Part shown: piece by piece, positions 1 to 8,012 of the stretch | Layout of the letters: each line of letters starts with the position of its first letter | Numbering within the stretch: the stretch's first letter is position 1 | Origin: Chitinophagales bacterium | GTDB taxonomy: Bacteria; Bacteroidota; Bacteroidia; Chitinophagales; JADJOU01 | Length of the DNA stretch: 45,516 bases | Direction: 5' to 3' | NCBI GenBank assembly: GCA_025455685.1 | Contig: JALOMB010000013.1 | Location: 1-45,516 of the forward strand | Program-made: the position numbers and the translations under genes | Notes under the pieces: model-generated | Seen by the model: the letters and a program-made list of their open reading frames with translations, nothing else | What the model was told of the DNA's origin: nothing | Database searches by the model: none

Positions 1-26
1 TTTAGAAGAAATGTATGTAACATAAT

Positions 27-902
27 ATGGAAAATCCTTTTTTTTCTATCATTATACCGACTTATAATCGCGCCGATTTGCTTTTGGATACCTTGAAATC
101 TATCCAAGCGCAGACTTTTGCGGATTTTGAATGTATTATCGTAGATGATGGAGGTCGAGACCATACTGAGGAAGTCGTTAAATCCTTAGAAGACCAAAGG
201 TTTCGCTATTATTGGAAAGAAAATGCGGAGCGTGGCGCTGCTAGAAACTATGGTGCGGCCTTAGCCAATGGGAAATGGCTGAATTTCTTCGATAGTGATG
301 ATTTGGCGTATGATTTTCATTTGGAAAAGGCTAATCAAGCTGCGGTAACTGAGACATATGAGATTTTTCATACGAGTTATGATTATTATATTGATGGAAA
401 ACACGCTAAACCTTCTATACAAATTGGGCGATTAAATGAAAAACTCATGAAACAAAATATTTTGAGTTGTAACAATGTATTTATACCCAAGCAAATTTTT
501 GAGTTGCATAAATTTTCGGAAAATAGAACTTTGTCGGCATCTGAAGATTGGGAATTATGGGTTAGATTGGCACAAAAATATACAATTATTGGTTTGGCTG
601 AAGTTACTTCTTCTATTGTGCAGCATTCTACGAGAAGTATGGCTTTAGCATCAGGAGAAAGTACTTATAAGCGTTACATGGCTTATTTATACGAAATGAA
701 TAAGTCAAGAATTCCAGATAATATCCAAAAATCCGTATCCGCAGAGATGATATCATTGGCATCGCTACAGTATGCGCTAGAAGGCAAAACTGGCAAGGCT
801 TTTGAGCATTTGATAGACGCCCTCAAATTAAATCCTAGTTTGCTTTTTTCCAGACGATTCTTGGCGATAGTCAAGCATAGTCTAAGGGCTATTTTCATAT
901 AG
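27..902 (+). CDS. Glycosyltransferase family 2 protein
   Basis: N-terminal FFSIIIPTYNRADLLLDTLKSIQAQTFADFECIIVDDGG and DSDD motifs are typical of GT2/GT-A enzymes. Confidence 0.93.
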   Translation: MENPFFSIIIPTYNRADLLLDTLKSIQAQTFADFECIIVDDGGRDHTEEVVKSLEDQRFRYYWKENAERGAARNYGAALANGKWLNFFDSDDLAYDFHLEKANQAAVTETYEIFHTSYDYYIDGKHAKPSIQIGRLNEKLMKQNILSCNNVFIPKQIFELHKFSENRTLSASEDWELWVRLAQKYTIIGLAEVTSSIVQHSTRSMALASGESTYKRYMAYLYEMNKSRIPDNIQKSVSAEMISLASLQYALEGKTGKAFEHLIDALKLNPSLLFSRRFLAIVKHSLRAIFI

Positions 903-992
903 TGTTTGCCTTGTATTTGCCATAGTATGTTTTTTATTTCGATGTTAATTTTTAACCCTTGAATTTTATAAATGGAAATAGAATTTATGCTG

Positions 993-1000
993 TATTTTTG
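993..1000 (+). promoter_or_regulatory. Candidate Bacteroidota -7 box (TATTTTTG) of the XRE gene
   Basis: Matches TAnnTTTG, 34 nt upstream of the ATG at 1034. Confidence 0.45.
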
Positions 1001-1033
1001 TTTAAATATTAATTCTTCAAAAAAATACTTTTT

Positions 1034-1381
1034 ATGAATAAATTACCCAAAAAATCAAAAGAGAAATCTTCGGTCAACGAGTATATGAAAAAAATTGGAA
1101 GTTTCATTAGATATAATCGTATCCTCCAAAATAAATGTCAAGAAGATGTATATTTAGAAGCAGGGATCAGTAAATCCACATTGAGTTTGCTCGAAAGAGG
1201 CTATAATACTAGTATGCAGACGATAATTAAAATATTAAAAGTATTAAATGTTTCAGACGTCTTAGATTCTTTTCATATTTCAGATTCCGTCCCTAAGCCT
1301 AAACTCAAAAGAAAACCAGCTACTATTAATCCAAATAAAACCAAAAAACCTAGACAAGGTCGTAAGAAAGCTTCGAAGTGA
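1034..1381 (+). CDS. Helix-turn-helix XRE-family transcriptional regulator with basic C-terminal tail
   Basis: IGSFIRYNRILQNKCQEDVYLEAGISKSTLSLLERGYNTSMQTIIKILKVLNV is an HTH_3 pattern; tail rich in K/R/P. Confidence 0.88.
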   Translation: MNKLPKKSKEKSSVNEYMKKIGSFIRYNRILQNKCQEDVYLEAGISKSTLSLLERGYNTSMQTIIKILKVLNVSDVLDSFHISDSVPKPKLKRKPATINPNKTKKPRQGRKKASK

Positions 1382-1611
1382 TAGGCGTGTATGTTTTCTT
1401 GTTTATTTGGAAATGAAAAAATCGATGTTTCTTGCTCTCTGAATCTTTCGGTCGTATTCATTTGGTCGTTTTCAAAACGACTACAATAGATTAGGATTTA
1501 ACTTCAAAGCTTTTGGCTTTTAACCCTGACAATTGAAATCGCTGTAAATGATTACCAAATCTAATGTAAGCGAGTTTTGCTTAAGCCCTAGATTGATTGC
1601 AAAATAACCTA

Positions 1612-1680
1612 TGTTTCCTATCATTCCTATATGGTTTTATTATTTTTATCCACATAGAAATAATAGAAAGGATAGTTTTT
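1612..1680. repeat. Upstream copy of a ~69-bp direct repeat flanking the ATPase gene, imperfectly palindromic
   Basis: tgtttcctatcattcctatatggttttattatttttatccacatagaaataatagaaaggatagttttt; nearly identical to 3171-3238; weaker similarity continues to about 1712. Confidence 0.9.
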
Positions 1681-1720
1681 TTCTTATTTGCTTAGATAAA
1701 TTCTACACAAAAAACTTCAT

Positions 1721-1810
1721 AATTCGGCGTAAAAATTGAATTAGTATTTCAGAATTAGACGTAAAATTTGAATTAGCATTTCAAAATTCGGCGTAAAATT
1801 TGAAATACAA
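1721..1810. repeat. Three tandem copies of a 32-bp repeat (third copy diverges at its 3' end)
   Basis: Units 1721-1752 aattcggcgtaaaaattgaattagtatttcag, 1753-1784 aattagacgtaaaatttgaattagcatttcaa, 1785-about 1810 aattcggcgtaaaatttgaaatacaa. Confidence 0.9.
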
Positions 1811-1831
1811 AATATATTTTAGTTATATTTG
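1799..1831 (+). promoter_or_regulatory. Candidate promoter TTTG-N21-TATATTTG of the ATPase gene
   Basis: TTTG at 1799-1802 and TATATTTG at 1824-1831 match the Bacteroidota -33/-7 consensus with a 21-nt spacer. Confidence 0.65.
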
Positions 1832-1916
1832 TAGCCTAGTATGATACTTTAATGAATAAATCAAGACATCTTTTGTAGCCTAGTATGATACTTTAATGAA
1901 TAAATCAAGACATCTT
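1828..1916. repeat. 44-bp tandem duplication covering leader and first codons of the ATPase gene
   Basis: gtagcctagtatgatactttaatgaataaatcaagacatctt occurs at 1831-1872 and again at 1875-1916. Confidence 0.97.
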
Positions 1917-3146
1917 CTCAAAACGCTAAGAAACCTAAAAGAATCTTATTTAGGTAGAATTATCGTATTGACAGGAGCTAGACAAGTAGGTAAAACTACC
2001 TTGGTCAAAAATTTATTCTCGGATTATGTCTATATTTCCTTCGATGATCCGATTATGCGTCAGGATTTAGCTAAGCTGACAGCTTCACAATGGGCTAGGG
2101 CTTATCCAAGAGCAATTCTAGATGAAGTGCAGAAAATGCCGGATATTTTTGACAAAATCAAAGCTATTTATGATTTATCAGGTGAGGAGCGTTATATCTT
2201 GACTGGCTCTAGCCAAATTCTTTTGCTCCATCAAGTCAAAGAAACGCTAGCAGGCAGATGTAGTATCTATGAGATGTATCCGCTTACTTTACCCGAGCAG
2301 CTCACCTATTCATGGGAAGATAGTCCGAAACCTTCTTATTTGCAGCGGCTAGTCATGGGAGAAGCCATAGAGCCCATGCCGTCGTTTCGTTTAGAGCCTT
2401 CCTTTGAATTAAAGCTTGAGGCATATCAAGATTTTCTAAAATTTGGCGGTTTTCCAGCATTGATAGCGCATAAATTATCTTCAAAAGAGCGATACAAATG
2501 GCTTCAAAATTATATTAAAACTTATTTAGAAAGAGATATTCGAGATTTGGCGGACTTTCGCAAACTAGATCCTTTTGTCGATTTGCAGCGAATAAGTGCG
2601 CTTCAGACAGGGCAGCTAGTTAATTTTTCATCGTTGGGAAGACAGGCGAATATTCAATCTGCCACTGCTCAGAAGTTTTTGCAGTATTTATCGATTAGTT
2701 ATCAAACCTTAATGCTAAAACCGTGGTATAGGAATTCCTTAAAAAGACTATCCAAAATGCCGAAAATTCACTATTTAGATCCGGGTATTCAGCGGACACT
2801 CACCCTCAATCAATCAGAGAAACTCAATGGAAATGAATTTGAGTCAGCGATCATAGCAGAAATCTACAAACAGATTAAAGCCGTGGATATCACTTGTCAT
2901 TTTTATCATTTACGTACTAGTGACGATAGAGAAGTTGATTTGATTTTAGAATTAGAACAAGGCTATATCGCTATAGAAATAAAACAATCATCCAAGATTT
3001 CTCCCCAAGATTCAAGACATTTGAGGCATTTATCTGAAATTTTGGATAAGCCGATACTTTATGCGTTAGTATTGTCCCAAGACTATGAGACGAAATTTTT
3101 TGAAGAAAGGATTACGGCGATGCATGCAGCTCATGTTTTAACTTAA
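1896..3146 (+). CDS. AAA-type ATP-binding protein with DUF4143-like C-terminal region (PD-(D/E)XK-like)
   Basis: Walker A GARQVGKTT, Walker B RAILDEVQK, sensor ILTGSSQ; C-terminal REVDLILELEQGYIAIEIKQSS resembles a PD-(D/E)XK core. Confidence 0.9.
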   Translation: MNKSRHLLKTLRNLKESYLGRIIVLTGARQVGKTTLVKNLFSDYVYISFDDPIMRQDLAKLTASQWARAYPRAILDEVQKMPDIFDKIKAIYDLSGEERYILTGSSQILLLHQVKETLAGRCSIYEMYPLTLPEQLTYSWEDSPKPSYLQRLVMGEAIEPMPSFRLEPSFELKLEAYQDFLKFGGFPALIAHKLSSKERYKWLQNYIKTYLERDIRDLADFRKLDPFVDLQRISALQTGQLVNFSSLGRQANIQSATAQKFLQYLSISYQTLMLKPWYRNSLKRLSKMPKIHYLDPGIQRTLTLNQSEKLNGNEFESAIIAEIYKQIKAVDITCHFYHLRTSDDREVDLILELEQGYIAIEIKQSSKISPQDSRHLRHLSEILDKPILYALVLSQDYETKFFEERITAMHAAHVLT

Positions 3147-3170
3147 TTTTTTGACATAAATTTTGTACTT

Positions 3171-3238
3171 TGTTTCCTATCATTCCTATATGTTTTTATT
3201 TTTTTAGCCACATAGAAATCATAGAAAGGATAGTTTTT
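3171..3238. repeat. Downstream copy of the direct repeat flanking the ATPase gene
   Basis: tgtttcctatcattcctatatgtttttatttttttagccacatagaaatcatagaaaggatagttttt; begins 24 nt after the ATPase stop codon. Confidence 0.9.
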
Positions 3239-3304
3239 ATTTGATTTGGTTCGATAAATTTTCTAAGCTACCTAAGTGTATAAAAACTAAAACGCAATAA
3301 TTCA

Positions 3305-4495
3305 ATGCCCAAAAACATCTTATATCTTTCGCATGATGGCATGACCGATGCTTTAGGTCAGAGTCAAGTCTTGACCTATTTGATTAGACTTGCTCAAAAA
3401 GGTCATCAAATTCATCTGATTTCCGCGGAGAAAGGCCACAGGTTAGATAAATTTTCTTCTAAGATTCAGACACTCTGTGATCAAGCCAAAATCCATTGGT
3501 ATCCATTAAAATACCATAATTCCATACCTATTTTGCACACTTTCTGGGATATGTATCAAATGAAGTCTCTAGCTTCTAGGATTATCGAGCAATATCAAAT
3601 TCAGATTATACATGCAAGAGGATATATTACGTCGATTGTTGCACAGCAACTCAAAAAAAGTTATGGGGTCAAGCATATTTTTGATATTAGAGGTTTTTGG
3701 CCAGATGAGAAACGTGATGCAGGGGACTGGAGTCGAGATAAATGGCTTATGAGTCAGGTTTATGATTATTTCAAACGAAAAGAGATTGATTTGTTTGGTC
3801 ATGCGGATTATGTAGTTAGTTTGACAGAAGCGGGCAAAAACCATATAGTCTCTCATTTCTGCAAATCTAAAGCGCTAGTAGGTGTCATTCCGACCTGTGT
3901 CAATCATGATTTATTTGTGGTGAAGAGTCAAGTAGAGAATTTGGCCTTTCGTCAGCGAATAGGAATTTCGGAATCGACGAAGATTTTCTTATATTCAGGT
4001 GCTTTGGGTACGGATAAATACGATATAAATATACTTAAACAAGCGTTTTCTTCTTATCGGGAGATTTATTCGGATTCCTTATTGTTGATTTTGTCCAAAG
4101 ATGATTTGAATTTTATTTTTGATTCGTCATGGCAAGTTAAGGTGCAGTATAGTCCATTTGAGCAGGTAAGAGACTACATTAATATTTCAGATTTGGCATT
4201 TGTGTTTTATGGATCGGGTTGGTCAAATATCGGCAGAAGTCCTACGAAGCTCGGAGAGTATTTGGCATGTGGGACGCCGGCAGTGACTTATGGCAGTATG
4301 GGTGATGTGGCTACTTTAGCGAGTTCTATGGCGATTTATCCGATTGAATCCTTAAAAGAGGATGATTTTAGGAAAATTATTGCTCAAATCGAAGGTAAAA
4401 ATTTGTCTCGGGAGGAAATTGCGGCACAGAGCAGGGAGTATTATGGTTTAGAAAGGGGCATTGATTTTTATGATGAAATTTATGGAAATATTTAA
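3305..4495 (+). CDS. Glycosyltransferase (GT4-like)
   Basis: ILYLSHDGMTDALGQSQVLTYLIRLAQKGHQIHLISAEK N-terminus; C-terminal SPTKLGEYLACGTPAVTYGSMGDV. Confidence 0.9.
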   Translation: MPKNILYLSHDGMTDALGQSQVLTYLIRLAQKGHQIHLISAEKGHRLDKFSSKIQTLCDQAKIHWYPLKYHNSIPILHTFWDMYQMKSLASRIIEQYQIQIIHARGYITSIVAQQLKKSYGVKHIFDIRGFWPDEKRDAGDWSRDKWLMSQVYDYFKRKEIDLFGHADYVVSLTEAGKNHIVSHFCKSKALVGVIPTCVNHDLFVVKSQVENLAFRQRIGISESTKIFLYSGALGTDKYDINILKQAFSSYREIYSDSLLLILSKDDLNFIFDSSWQVKVQYSPFEQVRDYINISDLAFVFYGSGWSNIGRSPTKLGEYLACGTPAVTYGSMGDVATLASSMAIYPIESLKEDDFRKIIAQIEGKNLSREEIAAQSREYYGLERGIDFYDEIYGNI

Positions 4496-4498
4496 TTT

Positions 4499-5203
4499 AT
4501 GAAAGAAAGTTTTAAGTTGTTTTTAAAAAGAAGAGGATTTTTTTGGAAAATTTATATGAAGTTTTTTTATAAATTCTCTTATACAGAACTGGCAATTAAA
4601 GAAATTTTTGATTCAAAACAAATCAATTCATTTGTTCAAGTGGGTTCAAATGATGGAATATCAGGTGATCCTTTTTTTAAATTTATCAAATCTAAGCCTA
4701 TTCCATCAGTTTTTATAGAAGCTATTCCGTCTCTTTTCGAAGAACTTAAGAAGAATTATGGGTTTAATGAAAATTACAACTTTGTAAATTGTTTTGTAAG
4801 TAATGATGAGGAAAAGAAAGAAATATTTTACTTTGAACAAGTCATAGAAAATAATTATCCTAAATGGATTCTTCAATTAGGTTCATTTAATCCTAATCAT
4901 GGAAATGATTTATTTGAAAAATATCCAAAACTTAAAAAGTCTAGTCAAAAAGTAGAATCTAAATCCCTTAAAAAAATTTTTGAACAATTTTTTAAACCTC
5001 ATTTTCTTCATATTGATACGGAAGGTTATGATTATGAAATTTTAAAAAGTATAGATTTTAATTTTCATAAACCTAAATATATTATGTATGAATTTGTGCA
5101 TTTAAATAACGAAGATTTACTTTTTTCACAAGAATTATTGAAAAAACAAGGTTATCAGTTACAAAAGTTTGAAACAGATATTTTAGCATCACTGACTAAA
5201 TAA
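4499..5203 (+). CDS. FkbM-family methyltransferase
   Basis: FVQVGSNDGISGDPFFKFI, VFIEAIPSLFEELKKNY and FLHIDTEGYDYEILKSIDF are FkbM-type motifs. Confidence 0.88.
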   Translation: MKESFKLFLKRRGFFWKIYMKFFYKFSYTELAIKEIFDSKQINSFVQVGSNDGISGDPFFKFIKSKPIPSVFIEAIPSLFEELKKNYGFNENYNFVNCFVSNDEEKKEIFYFEQVIENNYPKWILQLGSFNPNHGNDLFEKYPKLKKSSQKVESKSLKKIFEQFFKPHFLHIDTEGYDYEILKSIDFNFHKPKYIMYEFVHLNNEDLLFSQELLKKQGYQLQKFETDILASLTK

Positions 5204-5206
5204 AAA

Positions 5207-6295
5207 ATGAAAACAAAGAAATCCATAGCAGTCGTTTGTCCTTATCCGGAAGGCGTCTCCCCAAATCAACGCCTCAAATACGAACAATACTTCGAATCGT
5301 GGCGAGAAGCCGGCTGGGAAGTCACCGTATATGCCTTTCAGACCTTGAGATTCTATCAAATCAATCCCCATAAATCAAGAACACTAGAAAAAGTCTTTTG
5401 GACGATTTATGGCTATCTCAAAAGGCTTTTATTGATTTTTAAACTCCGAAAATTCGACATCGTCTATACCTTTCTCTATGTGACGCCATTTGGACCACCA
5501 ATTTTTGAGATGATATATCGCAAATTAGCCAAAAAAATGATCTATGATATCGATGATTTGGTCTTTTTGGGCAATACAAGCGAAGCCAACTCTTGGATTT
5601 CGAAGCTAAAGGGCAGAAAGAAACCAATTTATCTCATGAAGCATTCCGACCATATCATCACATGTACCCCTTATTTAGATGATTTCGTCAGACAATATAA
5701 TATGAATACGACAGACATTTCTTCTACTATAAATACAGATTTGTATCAAATTTCCAATGAGCCAAAACAAGGAAAAATCACGCTAGGATGGAGCGGAAGT
5801 CATAGCACCGCCAAATACCTAGATTTACTGAAACCCGTTTTTTTAGAGTTGCGAAAAACCCATGAGTTCAAACTCATCGTCATGGGCGCCTTATCCTATG
5901 AAATTCCAGAAATAGAAATAGAGCTCGTGCCTTGGTGTGTCGAAAACGAAGTAAAAACCATACAGCGTTTTGATATAGGTCTATATCCTTTGCCTGATGA
6001 GTTATGGGTTCACGGCAAATCGGGTCTAAAAGCCCTCCAATATATGGCTTGCGGTGTGCCTACTGTAGCCGCCAAGGTAGGTGAAGCGATCAAAAGAGTA
6101 GTCTTGCATCGAGAAAATGGACTCTTGGTTTCAAGCGAAGCAGAATGGCTTCAGGGACTAAAAGAACTCATGGATAATGAAGATTTAAGAAAAAAATTAG
6201 GTCACAATGGCAGAGCTCATGTAGAGAAATATTATTCTATCCACGCCAATAAGCCTATCTATCTTGATATTTTAAATTCGAATTTACCTTCTTAA
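5207..6295 (+). CDS. Glycosyltransferase (GT4/GT1-like)
   Basis: IAVVCPYPEGVSPNQRLKYEQYFESWREAGWEVTVY; GLKALQYMACGVPTVAAKVGEA nucleotide-sugar binding region. Confidence 0.9.
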   Translation: MKTKKSIAVVCPYPEGVSPNQRLKYEQYFESWREAGWEVTVYAFQTLRFYQINPHKSRTLEKVFWTIYGYLKRLLLIFKLRKFDIVYTFLYVTPFGPPIFEMIYRKLAKKMIYDIDDLVFLGNTSEANSWISKLKGRKKPIYLMKHSDHIITCTPYLDDFVRQYNMNTTDISSTINTDLYQISNEPKQGKITLGWSGSHSTAKYLDLLKPVFLELRKTHEFKLIVMGALSYEIPEIEIELVPWCVENEVKTIQRFDIGLYPLPDELWVHGKSGLKALQYMACGVPTVAAKVGEAIKRVVLHRENGLLVSSEAEWLQGLKELMDNEDLRKKLGHNGRAHVEKYYSIHANKPIYLDILNSNLPS

Positions 6296-7212
6296 TGTAT
6301 CCGATACTGAATTTTCATCAGGTACTGATGAATAAAACTTTTTTTGTATTGTCTCCTTCTGAAGCTAGAAAAGCGCTTTTGTTTGACAATCTAGAAAAGG
6401 TACATATACGAAACATAAGGAATTTTGCGGTTTTGAGTTTTTTCAAACATATATTTCGATTTCGATATAGTACTCAGCCAAACCTAATAGCTGTTTTTCA
6501 TATTTGGTCGCTAGGATATCATCATTTTATCATGGAGGTACTTCCCAAAATTCTCTTGCATCAGCGATTTATTCGAGACCATGTTTTACTAATTCCAGAG
6601 CATTGTCCTAGATTCATCACCGATACTTTAGCCATGCTCCAGATTCATAATACGCAAGTAATTCAAGGAGTAACGCTATATCGAGACTTACGCATTATCC
6701 CAAATCTAAACTCTGGAGAATATACAACGGAGCAAATTAAATTACTACGAGCCTTTTCCCAAGAAGTAGGAAATCCAAAACACAATTCCCGAAAAATCTA
6801 CGTGACGCGAAGAAATGCAAGAAGTCGTAAAATATTTAATGAAGAAATTTTATTGGATTTTTTAAGTAAACAAGGCTTTGAGATACTAGAACTCGAAAAC
6901 CTAAGTATTCAGGCTCAAATTGAGATGTTTCGCTCTGCTACTGTATTCGTTTCTATTCATGGTGCTGCTTTGACCAATATGGTCTGGATGCAAGATAGAT
7001 CTAAAATTATTGAAATCATGCCTTATTCAAAAGAAAATCACAGCGAAAATTTATGTTATGAGCGACTAAGTCATGCGCTTAATTTCTCTTATCATAAGGT
7101 ATATGCAGATAAAGTAGATTTATCTCAGAGTTTTGATAGGTGTGATGTACGCTTATCACAGCCTCAGTTTGATGAAATTCTTAATCACCTGTCCTTGAAA
7201 TATATAAAATGA
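6295..7212 (+). CDS. Glycosyltransferase family 61 (DUF563-like) protein
   Basis: KIYVTRRNARSRKIFNEE and FVSIHGAALTNMVWMQDRSKIIEIMP; start overlaps the previous stop (TAATG). Confidence 0.85.
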   Translation: MYPILNFHQVLMNKTFFVLSPSEARKALLFDNLEKVHIRNIRNFAVLSFFKHIFRFRYSTQPNLIAVFHIWSLGYHHFIMEVLPKILLHQRFIRDHVLLIPEHCPRFITDTLAMLQIHNTQVIQGVTLYRDLRIIPNLNSGEYTTEQIKLLRAFSQEVGNPKHNSRKIYVTRRNARSRKIFNEEILLDFLSKQGFEILELENLSIQAQIEMFRSATVFVSIHGAALTNMVWMQDRSKIIEIMPYSKENHSENLCYERLSHALNFSYHKVYADKVDLSQSFDRCDVRLSQPQFDEILNHLSLKYIK

Positions 7213-8012
7213 ACCGCATAATAAGTCTGCTTGTTTTAATTTTATTTATCTTGGCTGGGATAAATTTTTATTACAATCGTTTGCCAAACTATCAAATTTC
7301 AGGCTATACCAATGCAATAGAAGATTATGATTTTAGATTAAATCGCTTAAATACTGTAGGTAAACTTACAAGTTATGTAGATTCAGTATATGGGAGTTCA
7401 GAAATTAAGGCTAAGGATACACTTCTTTATGCAGAGACTATGGCCAAAATAATTCGGTTGAGATTTTATCATGGCGCTACGATATATTCTTGGAAGCAAA
7501 ATTGGGTGCTCAGTCTTTTGAAACATTTTCATGCTCACGCGATGCATATCGTTTTGCCAGATGATATTCTAAAATACTCTCAGGCTATGTGTTCGCAGCA
7601 GACCATAGTAGCTTTAGAGATTTTAAATAAACGAAAATTTACTTATCGCTCTATAGGATTTTACGATTCTACTTCTGGTTCAGGACATTTTGCCTTTGAA
7701 ATTAAAATCAATGGAAAATGGCATTTTTTCGATACAAATCTCGAACCTGATTTTAATGAGTTGCATCAGTTATCAAGACCAAGTATTATTGAGATTTCTA
7801 AAAATCAGGAAATTTTTGATAGGATTTATTTGTCAAATGTCCCTCTGACTTTGATATCCAATAATTTTATTTATGCTGACTCATCGATACCGACTGCGAA
7901 TAGAATGAGGTTTATTCATGTTTTGTCTTTTTTAGTAGCCTATACAGCATGGTTTTGGCTAGGTTTTATTTATATTATGTATCAAAAATGGCAAAAGAAA
8001 AATTCTTATTAA
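7209..8012 (+). CDS. Membrane-anchored transglutaminase-like protein (putative)
   Basis: N- and C-terminal hydrophobic segments; CSQQTIVAL...GHFAFEIKINGKWHFFDTNLEPDF gives the Cys-His-Asp order of transglutaminase-like folds; ATGA overlap with the GT61 gene. Confidence 0.6.
   Translation: MNRIISLLVLILFILAGINFYYNRLPNYQISGYTNAIEDYDFRLNRLNTVGKLTSYVDSVYGSSEIKAKDTLLYAETMAKIIRLRFYHGATIYSWKQNWVLSLLKHFHAHAMHIVLPDDILKYSQAMCSQQTIVALEILNKRKFTYRSIGFYDSTSGSGHFAFEIKINGKWHFFDTNLEPDFNELHQLSRPSIIEISKNQEIFDRIYLSNVPLTLISNNFIYADSSIPTANRMRFIHVLSFLVAYTAWFWLGFIYIMYQKWQKKNSY

Noticed and set aside
1-26. End of an upstream CDS (LEEMYVT-stop in frame 2)
   Set aside because: Only a few codons are visible, so a coding call cannot be supported.
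1273-1461. Minus-strand ORF opposite the XRE gene
   Set aside because: Mostly antisense to a well-supported HTH gene and has no recognisable domain.
1495-1525. AAAGC-TTTTG-GCTTT short inverted repeat as a terminator
   Set aside because: Five-base arms in AT-rich DNA are too weak to call without an RNA end map.
1721-1810. Possible CRISPR array
   Set aside because: The 32-bp units are directly adjacent with no spacers, only three copies exist, and no cas genes are present. It is better described as tandem repeats/iterons.
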